From positions 1 through 18,221 of the forward strand of contig JAPOZF010000262.1 in assembly GCA_026706165.1 (NCBI GenBank): a DNA stretch of 18,221 nt, in the 5' to 3' direction. The translations under genes and the position numbers were made by a program. Positions 1-9,204 of the stretch are shown here, piece by piece (position 1 is the stretch's first letter; each line of letters opens with the position of its first letter). The notes beneath the pieces were generated by a model that worked only from the letters and a program-made list of their open reading frames with translations, searched no databases and was not told the DNA's origin. The DNA is from Gemmatimonadota bacterium. Lineage in GTDB: Bacteria > Latescibacterota > UBA2968 > UBA8231.

Positions 1-40
1 CGCCGTGAGCCGGGATGGATCGGCTTCCCAATGTCGACAT
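1..40 (-). CDS. Possible start of a further gene downstream of rpsF (partial)
   Basis: On the minus strand an ATG at 40-38 lies 17 bases after the rpsF stop, with AGGA just upstream, at a spacing short for a ribosome binding site. It reads 13 codons, MSTLGSRSIPAHG, before the window ends. In many bacteria rpsR (S18), a DUF2232 protein or rplI follows rpsF, but these residues do not identify any of them. It could also be non-coding. The call rests only on the open frame and its position. Confidence 0.25.
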   Translation of the reverse strand, partial: MSTLGSRSIPAHG

Positions 41-57
41 ATTCCTGCGACGGGACA

Positions 58-624
58 CTAGCTTTCCTCAGGCTGTCCACCGGCCGCCTCGACCTCGGCG
101 ACAGGTTCGGCCGCCGGTTCGGGAGCCGCTTCCTTCGCCTTCTCCCTTCCTTCTGGTTCACCCGGGGTTTGGACTCCTCCCTCCTCCCGCGATGTGGCAG
201 GTGCCGGACCCCGCCTCTCGCTCCCGTCGCGGTCGCGGCGGCCGCGGCCGAAACGGGAGCCTCCGCGATCTTCCCGAGTGTAGATGTAGACGTTCTCGGG
301 AGCGAGTTGGGGAACCCGCAGGAATTCCCCGGTGACCGCGACGACAAGGTGGCGCAGCACGGAATCATCGAGCTTGAGCTCCTGTTGCACCTGGTCAACC
401 AACCCGGCTTCCGCCGTGAACTGAAACAGCGCGAAGTATCCCTGTTGCCGGCGCTTGAACCCGACGGAACTGTAGGCGAGCTTGCGCAACCCCCAGCGGT
501 CTACGGCAGCGACCTCTGCCCCTCCCGATTTCAGCAGGCCTTCGTACTTCTCCACCAGTGCTTCGAACCCGCTGTCTCCCGCCTGGGGATCGAAGACACA
601 GGTGAGTTCGTATTTCTTTGTCAT
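58..624 (-). CDS. rpsF: 30S ribosomal protein S6 with long C-terminal tail
   Basis: S6 binds the central domain of 16S rRNA in the small subunit as a heterodimer with S18. The S6 fold covers roughly residues 1-98: it opens with MTKKYELTCVFDP, carries the central RWGLRKLAY strand, and ends with DSVLRHLVVAV. The protein has 188 residues, whereas typical S6 has 95-135. The extra C-terminus is low complexity: an Arg/Gly/Asp-rich stretch at about 119-140, then an Ala/Pro/Glu-rich acidic stretch to the end. Such tails occur in S6 of several phyla but vary in length. The ATG at 624-622 is chosen because it starts the family directly. The gene lies 40 bases downstream of hppA on the same strand, probably in one transcript. 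Identity is secure; the role of the tail is unknown. Confidence 0.95.
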   Translation of the reverse strand: MTKKYELTCVFDPQAGDSGFEALVEKYEGLLKSGGAEVAAVDRWGLRKLAYSSVGFKRRQQGYFALFQFTAEAGLVDQVQQELKLDDSVLRHLVVAVTGEFLRVPQLAPENVYIYTREDRGGSRFGRGRRDRDGSERRGPAPATSREEGGVQTPGEPEGREKAKEAAPEPAAEPVAEVEAAGGQPEES

Positions 625-664
625 TGAATCACCGCTTTCTGCGCTTTGCTCTTTGGCGCGGTTT
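625..664 (-). promoter_or_regulatory. Candidate rpsF leader hairpin covering the ribosome binding region
   Basis: In the hppA-rpsF spacer, ACCGC (662-658 on the minus strand) can pair perfectly with GCGGT (635-631), which lies six bases before the rpsF ATG. An alternative inner GCGC/GCGC pairing exists. Folding would hide the weak GGTG ribosome binding region. In other bacteria the S6:S18 complex represses its own mRNA by binding a stem with a CCG element, and a CCG is present here. That this is the same motif is inference from a short pairing only. Confidence 0.3.
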
Positions 665-2722
<2,058 letters not shown>

Positions 2723-2770
2723 CAGACCTCCCGACTCCAGGATTGTTGAGTGAGCCCGGCGCCGCCGTTT

Positions 2771-3370
2771 CTACAGCGGCGGGCACCCGTTGAAGCGATT
2801 CATCGCCGCGTCCACCCCGTCATCGATACAGCACGTGACGGCATCGCAGGCGCGATCGACCAGGGCGGCTACAGGTTCGCTGCGCTCGAATTCAGTCAGT
2901 ACGAAATCGACGTCGTCCCCATCGGTGACCGGACCGATCCCGACCCGCAACCGGGGAACTGCTTCCGTCCCCAATGCCCCCAGTACGGATGCAAGGCCGT
3001 TATGCCCTCCGTCGCTGCCTCCACGCCGCAGGCGGATACGCGAAAACGGCAAGGTGAAATCGTCGCAAACGACCAGCACTTGTCCGGGACCGAAGGTCTC
3101 CTGCCGCCGCAACGCGGATACGGCATCGCCGCTCCGGTTCATGTAGGTTTGCGGTTTCAACAAGGTTACCTCGTCGGTGTCCAGCCGGACCTGCGCCGTT
3201 TCGCAAAACGACCCGGACCGCCAGCTCCCTCCATGCTCCTCCAGAAGCCGGTCGGCAACCATGAATCCGATGTTGTGGCGGGTAGCGGAGTACCGGGGAC
3301 CTGGATTTCCCAACCCGACCACAAGTCGGATATGGGATTCGAGGAGCTCAGGAGTCGTCTTCCCCTCCAT
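2771..3370 (-). CDS. pth: Peptidyl-tRNA hydrolase
   Basis: Pth cleaves the ester bond of peptidyl-tRNAs released from stalled ribosomes and recycles the tRNA in the cytoplasm. The protein has 199 residues, normal for the family. It shows VVGLGNPGPRYSATRHNIGF (17-36) with the catalytic His32, KPQTYMNRSG with Asn78, VCDDFTLP with Asp103 and GGSDGGHNGL with Asn124, matching the E. coli active-site residues His20, Asn68, Asp93 and Asn114. The ATG at 3370 has a GGGGAGAG-like ribosome binding site but adds about 15 residues before the usual family start and makes the gene overlap the end of rplY by 23 bases. A GTG within the LVVGLGNPG segment would be too short. rplY-pth adjacency is a common bacterial arrangement. 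Confidence 0.95.
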   Translation of the reverse strand: MEGKTTPELLESHIRLVVGLGNPGPRYSATRHNIGFMVADRLLEEHGGSWRSGSFCETAQVRLDTDEVTLLKPQTYMNRSGDAVSALRRQETFGPGQVLVVCDDFTLPFSRIRLRRGGSDGGHNGLASVLGALGTEAVPRLRVGIGPVTDGDDVDFVLTEFERSEPVAALVDRACDAVTCCIDDGVDAAMNRFNGCPPL

Positions 3371-4052
3371 CTGTCTGTTCGCTCTCCCCGTCTTCCGGAG
3401 CTTCGTCTTCGAGGAGCTCCTCCTCCTCCCCCTCCTCCTCGACCGGCTCTTCGTCGACGGTCAGGCGCGGCGACAGCACACTGACTATTGTGGTGGAAGG
3501 ATCCGTCGTGATCCGGCTGTCCTGTTCCAGGAGATCGCTTACGTGAATGCTGCTGCCGATGTCGAGTTCGGCGATGTCGATCTCGACGCGAGACGGCAAC
3601 TCCGAAGCAAGGCAAACCATTTCCAGCCGCTGCAGGGAATGCTGCACGGCGCCACCGCCGACATGCACCCCCACGGGTATACCGACCGTGGAAATCGGCA
3701 CCTCGACGCGCAAGTGCTCTTCGGGATCGATTCTGAGCATGTCTACGTGCAGGATATCGCCCGTGACCTTGTGGTACTGGATTTCACGCACCACCGCCTG
3801 GTCTCCGGAGCCGTTGCCGCTCATCTGCAGCAGAAAGACGGCATCCTGGCCACCCTTGCTCAGTGCACGCTCGAGGGAGAGGGTTTCCACCTTGAAAGGG
3901 AGCGGTTCCCGGTGACGGCCGTAAATGATGCCGGGGAGCATTCCCCCATCCCGCCGCAACCGGCCGACCGGCCCTTTGCCACGCTCGCTTCGCTCCTCGA
4001 TATCCAGCTTGATCTCGTCGCGGCTGAAAATCTGCATATTGACCGCAGGCAT
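3348..4052 (-). CDS. rplY: 50S ribosomal protein L25/general stress protein Ctc (TL5 type)
   Basis: L25/CTC binds 5S rRNA in the large subunit. The protein has 234 residues in the two-domain TL5/CTC form. The N-terminal 5S-binding domain (about 5-98) contains LRRDGGMLPGIIYGRH and the closing VTGDILHVDMLRI. The C-terminal beta domain (about 100-195) contains VPVHVGGG-like VGVHVGGGAVQH and LPSRVEIDIAELDIGSSIHVSDL. Residues from about 199 form a strongly acidic Glu/Asp tail. The ATG at 4052 has GGGAG nine bases upstream. The gene follows tRNA-Gln by about 70 bases and overlaps pth. In many genomes prs sits between the tRNA and rplY; here it is absent. Confidence 0.93.
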   Translation of the reverse strand: MPAVNMQIFSRDEIKLDIEERSERGKGPVGRLRRDGGMLPGIIYGRHREPLPFKVETLSLERALSKGGQDAVFLLQMSGNGSGDQAVVREIQYHKVTGDILHVDMLRIDPEEHLRVEVPISTVGIPVGVHVGGGAVQHSLQRLEMVCLASELPSRVEIDIAELDIGSSIHVSDLLEQDSRITTDPSTTIVSVLSPRLTVDEEPVEEEGEEEELLEDEAPEDGESEQTDGGEDDS

Positions 4053-4083
4053 GGATCACTTCTCCCGACTCGGGTTTCTTCGC

Positions 4084-4093
4084 CCGGGCAGCA
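4084..4093. repeat. 10-bp copy of the tRNA-Gln 5' end, in the rplY leader
   Basis: CCGGGCAGCA occurs here and again at 4192-4201, where it spans the tRNA-Gln 5' acceptor strand and flank, so two direct copies bracket the tRNA body. The copy here also sits in a second structure: CCCGGG at 4083-4088 and 4099-4104 can form a stem with a 10-base loop. No T-run follows it, so it is not a convincing rho-independent terminator. Confidence 0.45.
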
Positions 4094-4123
4094 TTCCACC
4101 CGGGACTTGTTGCTTGCGATTAT

Positions 4124-4198
4124 TGGCTGCCCGGCGAGGACTTGAACCTCGATAGACGGAACCAAAATCCGTTGTCCTACCAATTGAACGACCGGGCA
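4124..4198 (-). tRNA. tRNA-Gln, anticodon TTG
   Basis: Read on the minus strand, the acceptor stem TGCCCGG (4198-4192) pairs over seven bases with CCGGGCA, followed by discriminator G and an encoded CCA. The anticodon arm is ACGGA-TTTTGGT-TCCGT, giving anticodon TTG (Gln, CAA codons). The T arm is CGAGG-TTCAAGT-CCTCG and the D arm GTTC/GGAC. A U1-A72 first pair and G73 are typical identity features of bacterial tRNA-Gln. Length is 75 bases including CCA. A tRNA-Gln between ispE and rplY is a recurrent bacterial arrangement, so co-transcription from ispE is likely. Confidence 0.95.
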
Positions 4199-4276
4199 GC
4201 AAAATGGGTTTTCTTTCCCTGGCTGAAACCAGCAAATGCGCGTCCCTCGGTTGGCCGGGGAACTGCGCGTCTTCCA

Positions 4277-5161
4277 CTAATCCTGGGTCCTGCAATGAAA
4301 AGACCGGATGCCCTTCGCCGTCAGCTGCGAGTGAGCCGACGCGGCGGCGATCCGGTCGTCGAATATGCCGTATACGGCGGAGCCGCTGCCGGTCAGGGAT
4401 GCGGTTGCGGCACCAGCGGCCAGCAGTTGCTCTCTTGTATCTGCGACGATGGGTTTGGCTCGTTCGACGATCGGCTGGAAGTCGTTGTCGACCAACTCGA
4501 CCAGGCGATCCGTATCGACGCGCCCGCCGCCAAGCGAACCAGCAAACATAGCGTAAGCCGAAATGGGTGTCAATTTGAGACCGCGTAGTTGAGCGTAAGC
4601 CCAGGCCGTATCGACTTCCACCCCGGGATAGGCGATGACGTACTCGAGCCGTTGGCACGAAACCGGCTCGATGATTTCGCCGCGCCCCCGAATCACGGCA
4701 GTCCCCCCGCGGACCAGGAAGGGAACATCCGACCCGAGCGCAGCCCCCCAGGCGGCAAGGGTGTCCGTATCGGTCTGACCTCCCGTGATCGCGGCCATCG
4801 CCCTGAGTACGGCCGCTGCATCGGCGCTGCCCCCACCGAGGCCGGCCCCGACCGGGATCCGCTTCTCGAGGTGAACATGCACAGGCTGGTGATCGCCGCC
4901 CATCCGGCGGCGGCACAGGCTGAGGGCGCGCATCACGAGGTTGTCGGCGCACGCCAGCTCCGGGGCGGAACAACTCATGCGGTCGGAGGAGGCGGGAAAG
5001 AACTCCAACCTGTCGCTGAGGTCGACGGTCTGGCAGATACTGACCAGGTCGTGGAAGCCATCCTCCCGTCTGCCGAGGATCTTCAGACCCAGGTTGACCT
5101 TGGCATGCGCTTTTTCCACCAGCAAGGGGTCCTGTCCGGTTTCTCCGGGGCCCAGGGTCAC
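4277..5161 (-). CDS. ispE: 4-diphosphocytidyl-2-C-methyl-D-erythritol kinase
   Basis: IspE is a cytoplasmic GHMP-family kinase that phosphorylates the 2-hydroxyl of CDP-methylerythritol with ATP, in the non-mevalonate isoprenoid pathway. From the GTG at 5161 the protein has 294 residues. It carries KAHAKVNLGLKILGRREDGF with catalytic Lys21, the ATP-binding loop PVGAGLGGGSADAA (103-116), LGSDVPFLVRGG with catalytic Asp145, and the C-terminal GHMP motif SLTGSGSAVYGIF. The GTG is preferred over an upstream TTG at 5179 because GGAGG lies about nine bases before it and the TTG would put that site inside the gene. It heads the leftward cluster. Its leader overlaps a promoter pointing the other way (5167-5195). 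I found no convincing sigma-70 promoter of its own. Confidence 0.94.
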   Translation of the reverse strand: MTLGPGETGQDPLLVEKAHAKVNLGLKILGRREDGFHDLVSICQTVDLSDRLEFFPASSDRMSCSAPELACADNLVMRALSLCRRRMGGDHQPVHVHLEKRIPVGAGLGGGSADAAAVLRAMAAITGGQTDTDTLAAWGAALGSDVPFLVRGGTAVIRGRGEIIEPVSCQRLEYVIAYPGVEVDTAWAYAQLRGLKLTPISAYAMFAGSLGGGRVDTDRLVELVDNDFQPIVERAKPIVADTREQLLAAGAATASLTGSGSAVYGIFDDRIAAASAHSQLTAKGIRSFHCRTQD

Positions 5162-5166
5162 GATGC

Positions 5167-5195
5167 TTGACCTCCACAAATACGAACCATATAAT
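5167..5195 (+). promoter_or_regulatory. Strong sigma-70-type promoter for the TPR gene
   Basis: TTGACC (5167-5172) and TATAAT (5190-5195) are separated by 17 bases, with five of six and six of six consensus matches. Transcription would start near 5202 and run rightwards, leaving a leader of roughly 80-135 bases. The -35 region lies just upstream of the ispE start and overlaps the ispE ribosome binding site on the opposite strand, so the two divergent units share control DNA. An in-frame ATG at 5164 for the TPR gene is excluded because it lies upstream of this promoter. Confidence 0.75.
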
Positions 5196-5279
5196 CCGAA
5201 ATCTGCACATCAATTGTATGTCCTTTTCCCCGGCCCGACATCCTTCCCGTTCCGTCAGGAACCACGCAACCGATTGTTT

Positions 5280-5304
5280 TTGTACAACGTTGTAGCGTTT
5301 GTAC
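5280..5304 (+). promoter_or_regulatory. Operator-like cluster of TTGTA boxes with palindromes
   Basis: TACAACGTTGTA (5283-5294) is a perfect 12-bp palindrome. TTGTACAA (5280-5287) is a second perfect palindrome overlapping it. TTGTA recurs at 5280, 5290 and 5299, about one helical turn apart. The cluster sits between the promoter start site and the likely translation start region of the TPR gene, where a bound repressor could block either divergent unit. Dyad symmetry and spacing are seen directly; a binding protein is inferred and unknown. Confidence 0.4.
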
Positions 5305-8300
5305 GGCACCTGCCACTACCCGGAGGATTCGCCGGGTTGTGGCTTGCCGGCAGCTTCTTCGCCGCTGCCTCCGGTACCTGGGGACAGTCCCTCGAAGAGT
5401 GCTCCGACGACGATTTCAAGCTGGCGCGCAATCTGTTTCGCGACGCCGGCGACTACGGTACCGCCTCCCAGCTGTTCGCGGACTTCATCCGCAACTATCC
5501 CCGCCACCGCAACCTTCCCGAAGCCCGTTTGCTTCTGGCGCGTTCGTACGCCCGCAGCGGACGTTGCGAGCAAGCCGTCCCCGCTTACGAAGAGTACCTC
5601 ACAGAGCATCCCGAGCACCTCGGTACGGCCGAAGCGAGGCGTGAGCGAGCTGTCTGTTGGGAACAACTCGGAGAGTTTGCGAGGGCCGCTGTCGCGCACG
5701 AAGAGATCCAGCGGCTGTTCCCGGTCGGTGAATTCGCCGTTCCCGCCCTCATCGACGCGGCAGCCAACTACACCAGGGCACAGAACCTGCCGGCGGCAAT
5801 CGCGGCCTACGAGCGCCTGATTGCGGAGTACGCCAGCCATCGGCTGGCCTCCAGGGCGCGCTTCAACATGGCCCGCATCACCTTCGCCTCCGGCAGGGCC
5901 GATCGCGCGCAGCGCCTGCTCGATCAGGTTACAACCTCCGGGCGGGACGCCGACGCCGTAAAGGACGCTTTTCTGCTGACGGGCAGGATCCAGCTCTTTC
6001 TCGGTAAACCGGCCCTGGCCGAGCAGGCTTTCACGGCGTTGCGCAACCGGTACCCGCGCTCGGACCACGCGGACAGCTCCTGGTTCGAATCCGGGGATTA
6101 CGCCATTGCGAAAGCGCAGTACGACCGCGCGGTCGAAGTCTTCAACCAGGCGCGCAAGCAGGTATCCGATCCGGGGTTGCGGCGGCGGGCCGAGCTCGGG
6201 GCGGCCGAGGCATTGCGTCTTGGCGGCCGTTACAAGGCCGCCCTCGTGCGCTATCGACGGCTCGCGGAGGATTCCGGGGCGGGCGACCTCATACGGGGTT
6301 CCGCTCAGCTCGGGGTTGCCATTTGCCATGGCCACACGGACCGCTTCGCCGAAGCGATCCCTTTGTTCCTGGCAGTCATTCAACAACCCGCCACCCCCCG
6401 AACCTCTCCGTTTCGGGCCAAGGCGATGGAAGAGTTGGCGGCCCTGTACCGCCGCCGCGGCGATCTGACCCGCTCGGCCACCTGGTACAGACATTATCTG
6501 AACGATGCAGAAAACCAGGATGCGAGAGCTCAGGCAGAGGTGCGACTGGACCTCGCCCAGGTCCTTGATGCGGCCGGGTACAGCAACGACGCGATTGCCC
6601 AGTTCCAGCATCTCCTGCACGTCGATGCGGCCATCGCCGCACAAGCGCAACTGGGTACGGCACGCGCCTACGAACACGGCGGCCTTCCCGGATTCGCGCT
6701 GCGGGAGTATCTGACCTTTCTGGAACGCTTTCCCGCGCACGTGCTGGCAGCAGAGGCGCGCCGGCGAGTCGAGTATCTGCGCGAGTTCACCATTCTCGAC
6801 AGATCCGGCCTCGACCGCGCCCTGCGACAGGCCTGGCTGGACGAACTCGGCGGCGCCCCGCGGCAGGAGGTCCGGTTCCGGGTAATCAATACCCTGAGAG
6901 AGAACCACGATTACCCCAATGCCGTTCGGCAGCTGGAGGCATTCGTCGACGACTACGGCGGCGAAGATACGATTGCTGAAGCCGAATTCCTCCTCGCTGA
7001 CTGCCTGCAGTCGCTGGCTCGCCAGCGCCGGGCAGAGGGGCTCGATTCCCGGGCAGACTCACTGCTGCGGCTTGGCCTGCAGCGGTTTCGCGAGCTCGCC
7101 GCTGAAGGAGACGAGCGCTGGCAACGGCTTGCCCGGTTCCGCCTTCTCGACGCGGATCTGGAGGAAACCGGCGCGGACCAACGGGCTCTTCTGCTTGCGG
7201 AACGGCTGGTCTCGTTCCGGCTGACCGAGGCCGTCGGCCCGGAACTGCGAGCCGCCGCCGAACTGAAACTGGCCGACGCCCTCAGGGACGGGGCGACGGA
7301 CAGCGACCAATGGGGAGCGGCACTTGCCGCATATCGACGCGCCTTCGGCGAATCGCCGGGTGGGGAGTATGCACCGAAGGCGCGTTTCGGCGCCGCTGCA
7401 AGCCGGGCCCGGTTGGGCGAGACGGCGGCTGCCGTCGATTCCCTCGAAGCCCTCCTTGGAGATCTCTCCGGCAGCTCCCTGATCCCGGAGGTCCTGTTCG
7501 AACTCGGCAAGGCATTGATGGCCGAATCGAGAATCGTCGAGGGAGCGGCCCGCTTCGAGGAACTGCTGCTGGCCTACCCGGCGTTTCCCGAGCGCCGGGA
7601 AGTGCAGATGGCCCTGGCGTCCGCCTACCTCGAACTCGGCAGCTATCCCGCCGCCGTCTCGGCGCTGCAGCAGCTGCAGAAATCAGACCCCCAGGGGGAG
7701 CCCGGGGCCGTCATCCGGAGGCAACTGGCCAGGGCCTACGAACGCAATGGGGACTACCAGGCATCCCTGGGACTGTACGAACAGCTGTTGTCCGCCCATC
7801 CATCGGCGGCCTACGCAGACAGCATGAAACTGGCGAAAGCCCGTCTGTTGCGGCGCCTGAATCGCCCGGAGGAAGCGGTCGCCCTTTTCGAACGGCTGCG
7901 CCGCAGCTCCATTGCAGAGGTGGCTTCCGCCGCTTCACGGGCGGCGGGAGATCACCATTTCGCCGCCGGTCGCTTCGACCGCGCCCTTGCCTCCTACGAG
8001 GCCGGCAAGGGAACCGCCGTCGACGGTTTGCGGGCAGTCTGTCTCTACAGACTCGGACGTGCCGACGCCGCCAGAAAAATCGCCGGTTCCGTTCTCGACA
8101 ATGTGCCCGAGGGAGGTGCATGGTACTGGATTCTCACCCTGGAATCCGGACGGCACTACCTGGGCGTTCACAACTACGGCAGGGCGCTGAAGATTTTTCG
8201 GGGCGCGGAAAAGCTGGCTGAAAAAACCAGCGCCGTCAGCCCGGGATTCGAGATCCCGGACGAAGAGCTGGTCAAAATCACAGAGAACCCGGCAGCGGCG

Positions 8301-9032
8301 GCCAGCTATTACGTCGTCACAGCCTTATGGGAGCAGAACCTTCGGGAACCGACCGAAGAGCGGGCGGCGCGCGCCCTGGAAGCCCAGGTGCAGTTCGCCC
8401 GCAAGCACGGGGAATCGGCGTTCGGGGCAAACGTCCACCTGCGCCTGGGTCACTACTACCGGGGCGTGCTCAAGCAGCTGCTCCCGGCGGCCGGGGCTTT
8501 CCGCCGTGTCGTCGACGGGGCCGGTTCGGACGCACAGAAGCAGGAGGCGTTCTGGTCGCTCCTGCTCTGCTACCGAGACCTGTTCGAGTGGGACGAGGCC
8601 CGCCGCATTGCCAGACGCCTGCTGGAACAGTATCCCGACCATCCGCACGCCAATGCCGTGCATCTCGAAATCGGCTACATTCTCAAGGAAAGAGGCCAGT
8701 ACAGCCAGGCGATCGAATATCTGGAAGGTGTTCTCGAATGGGCTCAGGGGGATATCGCAGCTCAGGCCCGTTACTACATCGGCGAATCCTTCCAGCGGAT
8801 GGGATTTTACCGCGATGCCATCGAAGCCTACTACCGGGTCTCCTTTCACGGATCCGGCGTGTTCGCCGGCTGGATCAACTCCGCAGATTTCAAACGCGCA
8901 CAGTGCCACGAAGAGCTGGGGGAACTCGCGCAGGCGGCCAGTATCTACGACCGCATCATCCGCCGCGAAGGCAGCGACAGCGAATACGGCAAGATCGCCC
9001 GGGAGGGCCTCGAGCGCACGAGGAATCGGTGA
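5280..9032 (+). CDS. Giant exported tetratricopeptide-repeat protein
   Basis: A protein of about 1250 residues built almost wholly of TPR/Sel-like helical hairpins. Recurring units such as YGTASQLFADFIRNYP, AIAAYERLIAEYASH and AIEYLEGVLEWA show the A-F-Y-P spacing of TPRs resembling those in BamD, YbgF and other periplasmic scaffolds. No enzyme domain is visible. The start is uncertain. A TTG at 5280 gives a plausible signal peptide (Arg9, then a hydrophobic core to about residue 32, possible cleavage near SGTWGQ). A TTG at 5337 has a better GGAGG site ten bases upstream but leaves a short export signal without positive charge. The gene diverges from ispE under its own promoter. Expected location is periplasm or outer membrane, as a protein-binding scaffold. 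Partners are unknown; the HtrA protease and peptidase downstream hint at envelope function. Confidence 0.85.
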   Translation: MYNVVAFVRHLPLPGGFAGLWLAGSFFAAASGTWGQSLEECSDDDFKLARNLFRDAGDYGTASQLFADFIRNYPRHRNLPEARLLLARSYARSGRCEQAVPAYEEYLTEHPEHLGTAEARRERAVCWEQLGEFARAAVAHEEIQRLFPVGEFAVPALIDAAANYTRAQNLPAAIAAYERLIAEYASHRLASRARFNMARITFASGRADRAQRLLDQVTTSGRDADAVKDAFLLTGRIQLFLGKPALAEQAFTALRNRYPRSDHADSSWFESGDYAIAKAQYDRAVEVFNQARKQVSDPGLRRRAELGAAEALRLGGRYKAALVRYRRLAEDSGAGDLIRGSAQLGVAICHGHTDRFAEAIPLFLAVIQQPATPRTSPFRAKAMEELAALYRRRGDLTRSATWYRHYLNDAENQDARAQAEVRLDLAQVLDAAGYSNDAIAQFQHLLHVDAAIAAQAQLGTARAYEHGGLPGFALREYLTFLERFPAHVLAAEARRRVEYLREFTILDRSGLDRALRQAWLDELGGAPRQEVRFRVINTLRENHDYPNAVRQLEAFVDDYGGEDTIAEAEFLLADCLQSLARQRRAEGLDSRADSLLRLGLQRFRELAAEGDERWQRLARFRLLDADLEETGADQRALLLAERLVSFRLTEAVGPELRAAAELKLADALRDGATDSDQWGAALAAYRRAFGESPGGEYAPKARFGAAASRARLGETAAAVDSLEALLGDLSGSSLIPEVLFELGKALMAESRIVEGAARFEELLLAYPAFPERREVQMALASAYLELGSYPAAVSALQQLQKSDPQGEPGAVIRRQLARAYERNGDYQASLGLYEQLLSAHPSAAYADSMKLAKARLLRRLNRPEEAVALFERLRRSSIAEVASAASRAAGDHHFAAGRFDRALASYEAGKGTAVDGLRAVCLYRLGRADAARKIAGSVLDNVPEGGAWYWILTLESGRHYLGVHNYGRALKIFRGAEKLAEKTSAVSPGFEIPDEELVKITENPAAAASYYVVTALWEQNLREPTEERAARALEAQVQFARKHGESAFGANVHLRLGHYYRGVLKQLLPAAGAFRRVVDGAGSDAQKQEAFWSLLLCYRDLFEWDEARRIARRLLEQYPDHPHANAVHLEIGYILKERGQYSQAIEYLEGVLEWAQGDIAAQARYYIGESFQRMGFYRDAIEAYYRVSFHGSGVFAGWINSADFKRAQCHEELGELAQAASIYDRIIRREGSDSEYGKIAREGLERTRNR

Positions 9033-9204
9033 GTGGCACCGGCACCCTGCTGAAAAGCCGACAGTGGAATTCAGAAGGTCCCATCCCGGCAGGCAGCGCC
9101 AGGCCCCGGGTTAGCCGCGCAGGCAACCGAAACGGTGCGCACCCCGACAGGCCTTTGCCGGCGGTATCCCTGCGCCGAGGTATGCAGCCGGGCCCAGACT
9201 GAGC

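Noticed and set aside
4238..4268. Imperfect GCGC-stem hairpin between ispE and tRNA-Gln as a terminator
   Set aside because: The stem is interrupted and no real T-run follows on the minus strand. The tRNA is better explained as co-transcribed with ispE.
4941..5279. Upstream extension of the TPR gene into the ispE region
   Set aside because: The frame stays open there but is antisense to ispE and upstream of the promoter at 5167-5195, so it cannot be the start of that transcript's protein.
5316..6908. A 530-codon minus-strand open frame opposite the TPR gene
   Set aside because: It is the shadow of the TPR coding sequence, has no recognisable domain and would face a strong promoter on the other strand.
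9036..9057. A TGGCAC resembling a sigma-54 -24 element just after the TPR gene
   Set aside because: The next suitable GC is 12 rather than 10 bases from the GG, so the required spacing is wrong.
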